The notes beneath the pieces were generated by a model that had not been told where the DNA came from, did no database searches, and saw only the letters and a list, made by a program, of their open reading frames with translations. A DNA stretch of 64,000 nucleotides from Chryseobacterium oranimense (GTDB lineage: Bacteria; Bacteroidota; Bacteroidia; Flavobacteriales; Weeksellaceae), in contig NZ_CP104203.1 of the NCBI RefSeq assembly GCF_025244725.1, positions 2,542,001-2,606,000 of the forward strand, given 5' to 3'. How positions within the stretch are numbered: position 1 is the stretch's first letter; each line of letters opens with the position of its first letter. Position numbers and translations under genes: made by a program. This document shows, one piece after another, positions 1-8,432 of this stretch.

Positions 1-607
1 CTTCCCATGTATAGGGAGTTTCCAATGCATCACAAACAATTTTATTAAAAATAGTCTGCTGGTTTTCGTCTTTTGCTTTTGGGTGAACCAAAAACAGTGC
101 ATCTTTCAATGTTACTTCTGCTTTCCTGTTGTATTTCGCAAACTGATATTCATCAAATTTATTGAAAGATTTTGCAAGACCTTTCTGGATCTGTTTGGAA
201 AGCCTGTTCAGCTTTTTGTTTTCCGTTCTTTCATTGGCAGTCTGGTAATAGGCTAAAAGTTCAGTGATTTCATCTGCCCTTTGTACAACACCATTAACAG
301 TTCTGCTTACCAAATCTGTACCTGAAGCCTGTTTCGCAAGTTCTGCAGTCAATACCAATGGGATAGATCTCAGATACATATCTTTTCTGGCATAAACTGC
401 CAGTTTAGCAACAAATTCAGGATCATTTTTCTTGATCAGAGACTGAATCCTTTCCAATCTTTCATTTCCTTTTTCATAAGAGGTATTGGATAATCCTGTT
501 GTAACCACAGCACTATATAGTTCTTCAGCAGGTGTCATGGTAAATGCCTTTGCACCTTCGTAGTTCATAATGGTATTTTTCTCTTTCTTTAAAAAATTAA
601 ATTTCAT
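1..607 (-). CDS. TROVE (Ro60/Rsr) domain RNA-binding protein, N-terminal part; 3' end beyond window
   Basis: The reading frame from ATG at 607 runs off the left edge, so about 202 N-terminal residues are visible. They begin MKFNFLKKEKNTIMNYEGAK and contain stretches typical of the TROVE alpha-helical ring: TPAEELYSAVVTTGLSN, KLAVYARKDMYLRSIPLVL, and later ALFLVHPKAKDENQ. Ro60/Rsr proteins bind Y RNAs and misfolded or damaged RNAs and in bacteria work with exonucleases in RNA quality control and stress. The vWA-like C-terminal half would lie outside. It heads a region with an exonuclease, an RNase H-like protein and a tRNA-like array, which suits an RNA-processing role. A TTACTTTG -7 box lies about 60 nt upstream. 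Family call is strong; the RNA partner is unknown. No obvious Y RNA is seen in the flanking 350 bp. Confidence 0.88.
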   Translation of the reverse strand, partial: MKFNFLKKEKNTIMNYEGAKAFTMTPAEELYSAVVTTGLSNTSYEKGNERLERIQSLIKKNDPEFVAKLAVYARKDMYLRSIPLVLTAELAKQASGTDLVSRTVNGVVQRADEITELLAYYQTANERTENKKLNRLSKQIQKGLAKSFNKFDEYQFAKYNRKAEVTLKDALFLVHPKAKDENQQTIFNKIVCDALETPYTWE

Positions 608-664
608 GAGTTACTGTTTTTTGTTAAACATTAGGGAAAATCATCTTCCTTTTGATTTCTGATG

Positions 665-672
665 CAAAGTAA
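665..672 (-). promoter_or_regulatory. -7 promoter box for the TROVE gene
   Basis: On the minus strand the box reads TTACTTTG, close to the Bacteroidota -7 consensus TAnnTTTG. It lies 58 nt upstream of the TROVE start codon. The same octamer precedes the small ORF upstream of the tRNA array (10725-10732). Confidence 0.45.
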
Positions 673-800
673 AAATAGAATTACGCAATCTTTTTGCGTA
701 GTTATTTTTTATATATTATTTTTTATTTTTACCGGAACGACATTATGTGAATACAGATCTGTGTCTGAATTCTTTTTATATTCTTTATATTTTTGTTTAA

Positions 801-870
801 AATCAGGTTTCGGCTAAAGCCTGATGAATATTTTTTTGCAGATGGGCTAAAAGCCCACCCCTATTGAATT
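801..870. repeat. REP-like palindromic intergenic element
   Basis: Two adjacent hairpins lie in AT-rich sequence: ATCAGGTTT...AAAgCCTGAT (801-825) and GGGCTaaaAGCCC (844-856), followed by ACCCCTATTGAA. The form 'GGGCTAAAAGCCCACCCCTATTGAA' looks like dispersed palindromic units familiar from flavobacterial intergenic regions; that recognition is from memory. The rest of the 610-960 gap shows no gene. Confidence 0.45.
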
Positions 871-967
871 TTAATAAGATTGTTTTATTGTTTAATTCAA
901 TAAAATGTGTCTATCATTCATTTCCAATAAAGGAATCAAAAATGAAACATTAGTGAAAAGACATTGT

Positions 968-975
968 TTAGTTTT
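968..975 (+). promoter_or_regulatory. -7 promoter box (TAGTTTTG) of VOC gene
   Basis: TAGTTTTG matches TAnnTTTG exactly. It lies 21 nt upstream of ATG 997, so the upstream TTG at 964 cannot be the translation start. Confidence 0.5.
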
Positions 976-996
976 GTGAACATTAAAATTCAGATT

Positions 997-1443
997 ATGA
1001 TTAAAGGATTATATGAAACCCACATCCAGGTGAGCAGTTTGGAGAATTCTATCCGGTTTTATACTGAAATATTGGGTCTGAGGCTTGCACATAGGGATGA
1101 AAAGCGTCCTATTGCCTTTCTATGGATAGGTGAAGGAAAAGAATTTATGCTGGGATTGTGGGAACAGAAAGAAAACCTCCAGCCAAGGCATTTTGCTTTT
1201 TCCAGCAGTAAAGAAGATATTCTAAATTACTCTGTAGATTTTCTGAAGAAAAAAGATTTAAAACCTTATAATTTTCTGAGGGACGGGATTGATGAGCCAA
1301 TGGTTTTTGCATGGATGCCTGCATTGGCTATTTATTTCAATGATCCGGACGGAAACCAGCTCGAGTTTATTTCTATCCTTGAAGGTGAAGGAAAGCCGGA
1401 ACTGGGTGTAATTTCTTATGAGGAATGGTTAAAACATCAATAA
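997..1443 (+). CDS. VOC (glyoxalase/bleomycin resistance/dioxygenase) superfamily protein
   Basis: A 148-residue protein with the paired beta-alpha-beta-beta-beta fold of the vicinal oxygen chelate superfamily. It opens with GLYETHIQVSSLENSIRFYTE, giving the first metal-ligand His, and closes with YFNDPDGNQLEFISIL, giving the last Glu ligand. Members are metal-dependent isomerases, dioxygenases or antibiotic-binding proteins; the substrate cannot be told. ATG 997 was chosen because an upstream frame start at 964 is a TTG overlapping the predicted promoter. It is the only plus-strand gene in the first 19 kb and ends at a hairpin terminator shared with the convergent SWIM gene. It is probably a bystander to the RNA cluster. 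Confidence 0.85.
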   Translation: MIKGLYETHIQVSSLENSIRFYTEILGLRLAHRDEKRPIAFLWIGEGKEFMLGLWEQKENLQPRHFAFSSSKEDILNYSVDFLKKKDLKPYNFLRDGIDEPMVFAWMPALAIYFNDPDGNQLEFISILEGEGKPELGVISYEEWLKHQ

Positions 1444-1482
1444 AATAAAAGGGCAGACTTAATTTCCAGAAGCTGCCCTTTT
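1444..1482. terminator. Bidirectional intrinsic terminator
   Basis: The stem AAAAGGGCAG / CTGCCCTTTT is followed by T-runs on both strands. It sits between the convergent VOC (plus) and SWIM (minus) genes. Confidence 0.75.
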
Positions 1483-1484
1483 TC

Positions 1485-2828
1485 CTAAGGATGTATTAAT
1501 TTCTTTACGGCAAGAACATGTTTACAAGGCCCTCTTTCACCCTGGTATTTGCTAAACCATTCGCAGGTACAGCGTTCTTTGTCATTCTCTATAATCACTG
1601 TGTGGTGTACACCGGTACCCTCTACCCTTGCTTCCGTTCTGGTTGTATTTTTATTTAAAACTTCAACTTTTCCTTCTGCAATGAGCCTTTCTGCGTTTTT
1701 CATCCTTGGATTTAAGCTTACAATCCGGCTGAGCTTAAACGGCAGCCTGCGGTAGAAAAACCCGTTGTCATCCAGATCGTAGCCCAAAAGCCCCATCGCA
1801 GCCAGTTTTCCCGTAATATTACTGCTTTTTTCAAGGCTTATATTTTCGTCTAAAGCAAATGCCGAAGGATTAAAAGACTGATTGCCGTAAGCATATTTAT
1901 CCATTGCATCTATCCATTCATCCGAAATATCATCAATAAGACTGTTCAAAACAGCTCCTTCTCCGGAAAATCCCCTCCAGGCTTCTCTTGACAATGAAAA
2001 GCTGAACCTCAGATTTCCCATACAGAGCTGCCATGTGGTAGACTGCATGTGGGCATGTGGAAATACCTGCATCTGATCTATATAAGGAAGAAGAGGTTCC
2101 AGCAGACGCAGCCTGTGAAGTCCTCCGATACAAACGGCATCTGCTGATTTCACCGGTGAAAACATAGGTTTATTCCCTCTGATAATAAGGTAATAATCTG
2201 ATTTTATAGGCCCTTTGGGTATTCCCCTGAACAACTGCTGAGTCTGGATTTTATTAAAACAATGAAGCTTTTCCGATTCGGAAAGATAGATTTGAACGGT
2301 ACTTAGTCCTTTGATCCATTTCACAGGCAGCGGAACTTTTCGTTCCACCACTTTTTCTTCTTCCTTATAAAGTCCCAATTCTTTTTCACCCACGGAAAGC
2401 ATTATTTTTTCATTAGGGCGGATGCTTCCCAGCGCTGTAATCATAGACTGGTTAAAATCTACATTAGTGGTTCCGTTTTCCAGAATCTCCCCGTGAAGTC
2501 CGTCAGGTAAAACATCTACCCGGGCATAAACACCGGCACAATGTGAAAAGCCCTCAAAGCGCAACCGCCTGTTTCCGGCAGTGACGATAGGATCTTTAAG
2601 CAATGCGATCTGAAACGGAGACAGGTTAAAGCTTGATTTCACGATATTGGAAAGCGTGATCAGGCATCTTGCCAGTATAAATGGCTGGCTGACATCTCCC
2701 CAGAAAAAGCAGGGTACATTTGTATTTTTCTGAATTTCACTGTATTTGGACAGGAATAATTCTTCGGATGCATCTTTTTTTACCAAAGACGAAGGTCTCT
2801 GATAACGGTAAATTAGCGTATCTTCCAT
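1485..2828 (-). CDS. SWIM zinc-finger protein
   Basis: A 447-residue protein ending in a SWIM zinc finger: CTCEWFSKYQGERGPCKHVL at about residues 421-440 (CxC...CxH). SWIM domains bind zinc and mediate nucleic-acid or protein contacts. The rest (Y-Q-R-P-SSLV start, a central region around GGLHRLRLLEPLL) has no motif I recognise. It starts 2 nt after the stop of the 898-residue HEAT-like gene, so the two are almost certainly one translationally coupled unit. SWIM proteins paired with such helical partners recur in bacteria, and SWIM, MoxR and vWA genes co-occur in the E. coli yehLMPQ locus. Here a MoxR/vWA operon lies 12 kb upstream on the same strand. Molecular function is unknown. Confidence 0.8.
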   Translation of the reverse strand: MEDTLIYRYQRPSSLVKKDASEELFLSKYSEIQKNTNVPCFFWGDVSQPFILARCLITLSNIVKSSFNLSPFQIALLKDPIVTAGNRRLRFEGFSHCAGVYARVDVLPDGLHGEILENGTTNVDFNQSMITALGSIRPNEKIMLSVGEKELGLYKEEEKVVERKVPLPVKWIKGLSTVQIYLSESEKLHCFNKIQTQQLFRGIPKGPIKSDYYLIIRGNKPMFSPVKSADAVCIGGLHRLRLLEPLLPYIDQMQVFPHAHMQSTTWQLCMGNLRFSFSLSREAWRGFSGEGAVLNSLIDDISDEWIDAMDKYAYGNQSFNPSAFALDENISLEKSSNITGKLAAMGLLGYDLDDNGFFYRRLPFKLSRIVSLNPRMKNAERLIAEGKVEVLNKNTTRTEARVEGTGVHHTVIIENDKERCTCEWFSKYQGERGPCKHVLAVKKLIHP

Positions 2829-2830
2829 AT

Positions 2831-5527
2831 CTATTTTTTTAGAAGAAGATTGCAGATTTTTTTCAGGCTGGAATTTTCTTTCCAGTTATTCAGTTTTTCT
2901 TTCAGGTTTGTATCGGTTTCCGATTGGTTCAGGGCCAAAACCTCATGATAAATATCCAGTATTTTTTTAAGATTGGTAACGGGCGTTTCCATCTGGAGCA
3001 AAATATGGGTAAGAAGCTGCTCCAAAGCCAGGTTATGGTCTTTGCTGACATTGATCATCTGGTGCTGCATAAGATCTGTAAGTCTTTTAACAGGTGCCCA
3101 TTCCAGCTTTTCGTGAAGACCGATTACCCTGCCCAGGCTTTTATTATCCATTACTTTATGAGAAACATGTTCCAGCCATATTTCGGCGGCAGTTCCACGG
3201 ATCACTTTGTCTCCGTCCAGGAAAATGGTTCCCAGAAACAGGTAACCCATTGTATCCAGAGGCTTCTTCATCTGATGGAGCGCCTGGGCTATATTCAGAA
3301 CAAAATTTCTTTCGTAAACTTCTGCAATTCCTGAATAAAACAGACAGTCTTTAATGGTTTTAGCCAAAACATTTCCTAATGTATTCGGGAAACTCCATAT
3401 CAACGAAGGGGTTTCTGAAAAGTTCTTCTGCTCTGCAACAAAATATTCGAGGAAAAGCTGATGCTCTCTTTTTTTAAGATGGTATTTCGGGACCCTGATG
3501 TTAAGCTCAACAGGATAATAGGAATTCTTTTTACTGTCAATGGTCTTCCATTCATAAATCCCGGTAAGGAATTCTTTTGGAATATCGTCATAGCCAAAAT
3601 CTCTAAATTCTTCAAAAGTGGTTTTGGGAGAACGCGTGATACCAGCTGTCATCCACCATGACGGATGTTCAATTTTTCCTTTGGGAGAAGAATTTTTATT
3701 AAAGAAGAAAAGCAGGAGATCTTTATACTCACCTTTTAACCTTTCCTCCACCAACCGTAATGCTTCTGACGTTTTTTCTAAGGAACACCGCTGCAATGCA
3801 AGCTGTAGATCCAGGTCATCCGGTTTTATATTTTTGTTCTGATAAATTTCGAATCGTTCTACCAATGCTTCAGGGCTTACCCAGCATGGCTCATGGGTGA
3901 CTGTAGACAGTAATGGCGTTTTATCTCCTGCAGTTATCTGATTAAAAACATGGATTGCAATATGCTTAAACGGCTCCATAGCCAAACCTCCTGCATAAAT
4001 ATCTTTAACAGGCTTCAGCTTTTTATGATAGGTGGAATAAACTTCTCTGGAAGCTTCATCCTCACGGGTTTTCCTATATATTTTTTCAATATTCTTAAGC
4101 TGAAACGGAAATTTTTCTAATAGTGAAAGCCCATAATTGATGATGAGATTACACAATAATATATTAAAATGATGCACTTCCCATTTGGCAATGGTTTTAC
4201 AGGCTTTCTGAAATACTGGTTCAAAAAGCTTTACAGAGCCGGCATCAGCTTCATCTGCGAAACGAATAAGCCCTGCAAGTGCCAAATCATAAGAGTGGGT
4301 TCCAGGATTTTCAATAGCCTGCGGAAGAAGAAACATAAGATCCTCAAAGCTTTGCAGCTCCTGAACTTTACTCTCCTCATTGATAAGTTCTAATTTTTCA
4401 GGTTCAAAAACATCCAATTCCAGCTGCCTGTTATCTATGTACTGAACCAGTATCGGTCTTACATTAGCCAGAATATTATCTGTATAATGAGACAGCGCTT
4501 CTTTTATCTGTTCAGAAACAGGAATATATTTTAAAATGATCTTTGCCGCTTTGGTTTGTATGCTCTCATCTTTGTTTACGAAGGCCGCACTCAAAGCCGT
4601 TGCCAGGTTTTCTGTATCAGCTTTCTTTTTCTGAAAAATTCTTTCTGTCACTGCCAGACTGGCAGCTACCACTGTTTTGACTTCCGAGCTTAAGAGATTG
4701 GGAAGGAAATTTGAAAATTCATCGGTTCTGAATGCCGGATCCTGGACGATCTTCTTCAGATTGGTAAGCATGGTATTCACTGCTTTTGACTGCACGGAGG
4801 CCAAACCGGCCATCAGCTCATCCTGAAATATAATGAGTTCTTCATCAGAAGGTTTCAGTGCATTGAATGAATCCATGAACCATCCTGTAACATTTTTGTT
4901 AAAATTCCTGTTGGCAGCCAGCAGGCATTCTTTCAGGAATCTTTTTCTGTCAATTTTATTCTCTGCAATCAGTTTCTGCACCAATGGAGGCCATTCTCTT
5001 TTAAAAGGAAGTGATTTTGAAGGAAATTCGCACAGGTACCAGAAATGAGTTTCCAGGGTTTCTGGAAATTTTTCCAGGTCGTGAGGCTGAAGGCTTAAAT
5101 GATATCCAAGCAGTTCAGGTCTGGGCTGTACATAACCTTTTTTTGCCCACCCCAGAATGTCCTGATAATTAAACGCTGTAAATTCTGCATCAATAGAATT
5201 GTTGATAAAATCCGAAAACCAATGGGGACATCCCCATTCAAGTATTTTTTCGGTCTGTTCCTTGTTCCCGAAAAGGCTCCAGTAGTCTTTCCCGTAATGC
5301 TTCTGGTCCATACAGACAAACGATGCTATATCAATAATAGAATGCTGGTCTGCAGAGCCGGCAGTATGGTAGGAGTTTTTCGTCATTACAATCTTGCTGA
5401 TCTCCCTGTCCAGTTTTTTTATGGTAGGCACCAGGGCCTTTTTTTCTTCGGCTGTAAGTTTTTTCAGAAACGGAATAATCTCATGTGCTTTTTCCTCATT
5501 AAGGATCTCATAAAGTCTTTCTTTCAT
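2831..5527 (-). CDS. Large HEAT-like helical protein (DUF6493-like)
   Basis: An 898-residue, Lys/Glu/Leu-rich and almost wholly alpha-helical protein with repeated helical pairs suggesting HEAT-like repeats, for example residues 290-360 around VVAASLAVTERIFQKKKAD and TKAAKIILKYI. No signal peptide, membrane segment or catalytic motif is visible. Length, helical nature and the partnership with a SWIM zinc-finger protein fit the DUF6493 family, which I name from memory and not from a search. It heads a two-gene unit with the SWIM gene downstream. A truncated copy of its N-terminus lies upstream at 5905-6075. A scaffold or RNP-binding role beside TROVE is inference. Confidence 0.7.
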   Translation of the reverse strand: MKERLYEILNEEKAHEIIPFLKKLTAEEKKALVPTIKKLDREISKIVMTKNSYHTAGSADQHSIIDIASFVCMDQKHYGKDYWSLFGNKEQTEKILEWGCPHWFSDFINNSIDAEFTAFNYQDILGWAKKGYVQPRPELLGYHLSLQPHDLEKFPETLETHFWYLCEFPSKSLPFKREWPPLVQKLIAENKIDRKRFLKECLLAANRNFNKNVTGWFMDSFNALKPSDEELIIFQDELMAGLASVQSKAVNTMLTNLKKIVQDPAFRTDEFSNFLPNLLSSEVKTVVAASLAVTERIFQKKKADTENLATALSAAFVNKDESIQTKAAKIILKYIPVSEQIKEALSHYTDNILANVRPILVQYIDNRQLELDVFEPEKLELINEESKVQELQSFEDLMFLLPQAIENPGTHSYDLALAGLIRFADEADAGSVKLFEPVFQKACKTIAKWEVHHFNILLCNLIINYGLSLLEKFPFQLKNIEKIYRKTREDEASREVYSTYHKKLKPVKDIYAGGLAMEPFKHIAIHVFNQITAGDKTPLLSTVTHEPCWVSPEALVERFEIYQNKNIKPDDLDLQLALQRCSLEKTSEALRLVEERLKGEYKDLLLFFFNKNSSPKGKIEHPSWWMTAGITRSPKTTFEEFRDFGYDDIPKEFLTGIYEWKTIDSKKNSYYPVELNIRVPKYHLKKREHQLFLEYFVAEQKNFSETPSLIWSFPNTLGNVLAKTIKDCLFYSGIAEVYERNFVLNIAQALHQMKKPLDTMGYLFLGTIFLDGDKVIRGTAAEIWLEHVSHKVMDNKSLGRVIGLHEKLEWAPVKRLTDLMQHQMINVSKDHNLALEQLLTHILLQMETPVTNLKKILDIYHEVLALNQSETDTNLKEKLNNWKENSSLKKICNLLLKK

Positions 5528-5904
5528 TTTGTTTTTAATTTGATAATAATTTTTTTCAGGTTATCTTAGTTTGCCATTCTTTCAGTCTTACGGCTTATGC
5601 CTAATCAGTTACAGGCCGATTAAGAGGTAAAAGTATATCACCAGATTTTTTAAAATTAAAACCGGATGATCTACCTTTTAAGAATGGATATTAATAGTTT
5701 TTCAAATGTCCGTTGTATAGGACCCATCCGACAAAGCCGGAAACTTAATTCTCAAATCTCTTCAAAAGCCGTACCAGACAAGGTTTCTATCATTACTCAA
5801 CATATCTGCGGACATCGTTGAACAATAATTCTGAAAGAAAGTTGATAGGGATTGTGTAATAGCCTAGTATCGGTTACTTGTACTGGTCCCGGTCCGGCTG
5901 GAAG
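5528..5904. other. Intergenic region without a gene
   Basis: About 380 bp separate the HEAT-like gene from the truncated copy of its N-terminus. No open frame above 40 codons or tRNA fold was found. Short GC-rich patches (such as GTCCGTTGTATAGGAC and CCGGTCCGG) stand out from the AT background and could belong to a decayed gene body or a small RNA. No Y-RNA structure could be recognised by eye. Confidence 0.35.
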
Positions 5905-6075
5905 CTAAAATGGCAAGCATGGAGACCTGACTGTACCCCGGTCCTTATTTAAAAAATTCTTTAAAATGACCGCGGCTTCTTTCTTATCTTTTGGGCTAAA
6001 CTTTTTAAGAAAAGGAATTATTTCCTTGATTTTATAGTTTAAATAAATCCCCTTCAATTCATCTTCAGTAAGCAT
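5905..6075 (-). pseudogene. Truncated duplicate of the HEAT-like gene N-terminus
   Basis: A 56-codon frame from ATG 6075 to TAG 5905. It encodes MLTEDELKGIYLNYKIKEII then PFLKKFSPKDKKEA. The segment EIIPFLKKFSPKDKK aligns with EIIPFLKKLTAEEKK at residues 16-30 of the 898-residue neighbour. The similarity ends after about 44 residues and the frame stops soon after. It is either a remnant of a tandem duplication or a very short standalone paralogue; decay is more likely because nothing resembling the rest of the protein follows. The interval 6076-6330 upstream of it is AT-rich and empty. Confidence 0.65.
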
Positions 6076-6330
6076 AATTCCAATCTTGGGGACTAAAATA
6101 ATAAAAAAATGACTGACAGGGTATGTAATTATCCCTTTAAAGTGAGTTTTTTAACAAAAAATTATGCTTTCAATAGTAATTTAATCCGCATTTCTGAATA
6201 AAAAGTTAAATTATTTTTACATTTCCCTGTAATATAAGCATACAGTTTATGCACTTAATAAAATCGGGTTTAAAAGTTAAAAATTGGAAATCAGATATAC
6301 GATAAGATCATTCTTTTGTATAACAGTTTT

Positions 6331-6364
6331 AAAATTAAAAAACTCCCTTTCTGAGAAAGAGAGT
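6331..6364 (-). terminator. Intrinsic terminator after exonuclease gene
   Basis: On the minus strand ACTCTCTTTCT / AGAAAGGGAGT forms a hairpin followed by TTTTTTAATTTT. It is placed 20 nt after the exonuclease stop codon. Confidence 0.7.
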
Positions 6365-6383
6365 CATCTATAAAATAGTTTTA

Positions 6384-6959
6384 TTAGTCTTGTTTAAGGC
6401 ACCAGTGAAGAATTTTTGCAATATTCTTCGCATCGTCTACACCTCTGTGATGAGTTCCTTCAAGCTTGAGATTAAGTTCACCTAAAGCTCTGCTCATTCC
6501 CACACTTTTTCTCACCGTTGGATGCAACTGTCCAAATAATGTCTTCACATTAATATGATCATCACTTAACGGATAATCCACATTGAATCTTCTGGCCTGG
6601 CTTTGCAGCATGGTCAGGTCATAGTTTCCGTAACTTGCCCATGTAAGGTCTTCGGAATTGTATTCTGCTCTGAGGATATCCAGTGCATCTTCCAGCATGA
6701 TGCCTTCACTATCCAGCATATTCTGCGTAATGGAAGTCAGCTCTGTACAGAAAGAGCTCACTTTTGAGTATTGTGGTTTTACTAAAATGCCTTCATTTTT
6801 GGATACCTTACCGGTTGCAGCATTCATAATGCATACCCCGATCTCGATGATCTCGCTTTCCTGGCCTTTGGGCGGTCTGTCGTTCCAGCAGGTGGCTTCC
6901 AGGTCTATAATTAATATATTTTCTGTTGTTTTCATTTTACTACAATTATTTTTCTTCAT
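6384..6959 (-). CDS. DEDDh 3'-5' exonuclease (ERI1/KapD-like)
   Basis: A 191-residue protein with all DEDDh exonuclease motifs: Exo I IIDLEATCW at about residues 18-26 (Asp and Glu), Exo II around YGNYDLTML (Asp), and Exo III HHRGVDDAKNIAKIL near residues 172-186 (His and Asp). DLEATCW is typical of the ERI1/KapD group of RNA-processing exonucleases rather than of DnaQ. The expected role is trimming RNA 3' ends. Its start codon overlaps the stop of the upstream YkuK-like gene (TAATG), so translation is coupled. The gene closes the unit that begins with the tRNA-like array, so 3' maturation of tRNA-like transcripts is an attractive, untested job. An internal ATG at residue 9 is an alternative start. 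Confidence 0.88.
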   Translation of the reverse strand: MKKNNCSKMKTTENILIIDLEATCWNDRPPKGQESEIIEIGVCIMNAATGKVSKNEGILVKPQYSKVSSFCTELTSITQNMLDSEGIMLEDALDILRAEYNSEDLTWASYGNYDLTMLQSQARRFNVDYPLSDDHINVKTLFGQLHPTVRKSVGMSRALGELNLKLEGTHHRGVDDAKNIAKILHWCLKQD

Positions 6960-7444
6960 TAAACCATCATATCAGCACAATTGGAGCTTGCAAATGCATA
7001 AGGTTTTGCCTTAAACACATATCCCATTCCCAGGATGTAGCCCATTGCATCTTTCAATGCTGCATTAGACTTAAAATCAGGATCGGTATTAATGTCTGCG
7101 TGTACCTCCATTTCTACTCCATAAGCATCCAGAATGGCACAGATAGCGTAAGCAATTTCTACGGATCTGTTCACCTCATTCAGCATTCTCTCTTTGATAC
7201 TGATTTTCTGTATTTCTCTTTCTTTTCTGATAAAGGTAAACGCTCCTTTTCCTTCACGAACGAATACGATTGCCGTTGCATAACTGATGACATCGCCATA
7301 TACGTGGGAGTCTGAACCCACACATACTTTCAGACGGTGACCGTTAGCCTGTTCGCGGATAATGGCTTCTTCTACCAGCTGTGTGATAGGTTTGCGGAAA
7401 AAAATTCCGTTCATATTCTGCCATACTTCTTGTTGCGTTTCCAT
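6959..7444 (-). CDS. RNase H-like YkuK family protein (DUF458)
   Basis: A 161-residue protein matching the YkuK/DUF458 family, which has a ribonuclease H-like fold. Visible marks are LKVCVGSDSHVYGDVISYAT (first acidic strand, Asp at about residue 44), the central MEVHADINTDPD and C-terminal ASSNCADMMV, giving the spread of Asp residues expected of an RNase H-like site. Biochemical function is not established for the family. It sits 132 nt downstream of the last tRNA-like gene and its stop overlaps the exonuclease start. This makes a two-nuclease-fold module attached to the array, consistent with RNA processing or repair. Confidence 0.82.
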   Translation of the reverse strand: METQQEVWQNMNGIFFRKPITQLVEEAIIREQANGHRLKVCVGSDSHVYGDVISYATAIVFVREGKGAFTFIRKEREIQKISIKERMLNEVNRSVEIAYAICAILDAYGVEMEVHADINTDPDFKSNAALKDAMGYILGMGYVFKAKPYAFASSNCADMMV

Positions 7445-7575
7445 TTTTTCTACATGTTTTAAATTGGTTTTATTTTAATTGGTCAATAGTCAATTCGTTT
7501 CACTTGTCAATTTTAAATTCACTTACAAAGTAAAATTCACTATTGACCATTGACTATTCATATTATCACTTTCTG

Positions 7576-7646
7576 CACTCCGAACAGGATTCGAACCTAT
7601 ACCATCAGTTTTGGAGACTGGGATGCTGCCATTACACCATCAGAGT
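7576..7646 (-). tRNA. tRNA-Trp-like (CCA), array member 18
   Basis: Acceptor ACTCTGA/TCGGAGT gives 7 pairs including one G-U. The anticodon loop CTCCAAA reads CCA. The T arm is ATAGG/CCTGT around TTCGAAT. The discriminator is G and CCA is not encoded. Its D arm (GTGTAATGGCAGCAT) is shared with the Gln-like and AGT members. It is last in the array and only 8 nt from the Gln-like gene. Confidence 0.82.
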
Positions 7647-7654
7647 AATTCCTG

Positions 7655-7727
7655 TTGATTCATCAGGATTCGAACCTGAACAACAAGAGTCAAAGTCTTG
7701 TGTGCTGACCGGTTACACTATGAATCA
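7655..7727 (-). tRNA. tRNA-Gln-like (TTG), array member 17
   Basis: Acceptor TGATTCA/TGAATCA is perfectly paired. The anticodon stem is CAAGA/TCTTG with loop CTTTGAC, anticodon TTG. The T arm is TCAGG/CCTGA. The discriminator is A. The scaffold from anticodon stem to T arm is nearly identical to that of the aberrant AGT member at 8513-8584. Confidence 0.82.
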
Positions 7728-7818
7728 GGATAGCTATGATTATAAATGATGATTGATGAATGATATTTTTAGCTTAAAATCCATCCTTGATCGTTTATCA
7801 ATTATTAATTATTTTCTG

Positions 7819-7891
7819 TGGAACAGGCAGGAATCGAACCTGCGCCTCTAGTTTTTCAGACTAGCGTGCACACCTTGTACACCACTCTTCC
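7819..7891 (-). tRNA. tRNA-Phe-like (GAA), array member 16
   Basis: Acceptor GGAAGAG/CTGTTCC has one G-G mismatch at the fifth pair. The anticodon stem is CTAGT/ACTAG and the loop is CTGAAAA, anticodon GAA. The T arm is GCAGG/CCTGC. The D arm is unusual (GTGTACAAGGTGTGCAC), lacking the usual AGCTC-type stem. The discriminator is A. Confidence 0.75.
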
Positions 7892-8003
7892 GGGCTTATA
7901 GTTAATAAGTAATTGGTAATGAGTAATTAGCAATAAATTGCATTCATTAATTCAATATTGACCATTTACAATAATTACTTATTGCTTATTATTCATATTC
8001 CTG

Positions 8004-8077
8004 TACCTCTCCCCGGATTCGAACCGGGACTTTACGGGGTTTAAAGCCGTTTTCTCTGCCAGTTGGAATAGAGAGGT
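8004..8077 (-). tRNA. tRNA-like, anticodon TAA (Leu) or TTA (ochre), array member 15
   Basis: The acceptor ACCTCTC/GAGAGGT and T arm CCCGG/CCGGG are perfect. The anticodon arm is irregular: counting from the T arm gives stem ACGGC/CCCGT with a C-C mismatch and loop TTTAAAC (anticodon TAA); counting from the D arm gives loop CTTTAAA (anticodon TTA, complementary to the UAA stop codon). The variable loop is short, unlike a class II tRNA-Leu. Identity is unresolved. Confidence 0.65.
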
Positions 8078-8083
8078 ATTTTG

Positions 8084-8157
8084 TACGGAAAGAGGGATTC
8101 GAACCCCCAAAACCTTGAGCCTAAATCAAGTGTGTCTACCATTTCCACCATTCCCGC
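8084..8157 (-). tRNA. tRNA-Leu-like (TAG) lacking the long variable arm, array member 14
   Basis: Acceptor GCGGGAA/TTTCCGT and the Leu-type D arm (GTGGAAATGGTAGACAC) are clear. The anticodon stem is CTTGA/TCAAG with loop TTTAGGC, anticodon TAG. The variable region is only about 5 nt (GTTTT), although bacterial tRNA-Leu is class II with a long variable arm. It therefore looks like a Leu tRNA trimmed to class I. It lies 6 nt from the TAA/TTA member. Confidence 0.75.
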
Positions 8158-8432
8158 GAATTGTTCATTAGTAATCAGTAATGAACAATGATTAATACTA
8201 CAATTGATTTTTTCATCATTTACAATTACTTATTGCTCATTACCCATCACTCATGACTAAGGTCAGAGAAAGTCTGTCTGTATAAACTATGCCTGCTAGT
8301 GTTTGTGATCTTCTTCGCTTGACAAACTTTTCTCTTTCCCATTTTTCTGTGAATGATCAATCAATTTTATTTCTCAATCTGAACTTTCATGGTATTATGT
8401 ATTCACAATTGATGTATGACCATTCACGTCTG

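Noticed and set aside
610..960. Y RNA gene next to the TROVE gene
   Set aside because: No Y-RNA stem or conserved loop could be recognised here or in 5528-6330; the visible hairpins look like REP elements.
5099..5569. 156-codon plus-strand frame opposite the HEAT-like gene
   Set aside because: It is antisense to a long, well-supported coding frame and shows a biased, low-complexity composition typical of a shadow frame.
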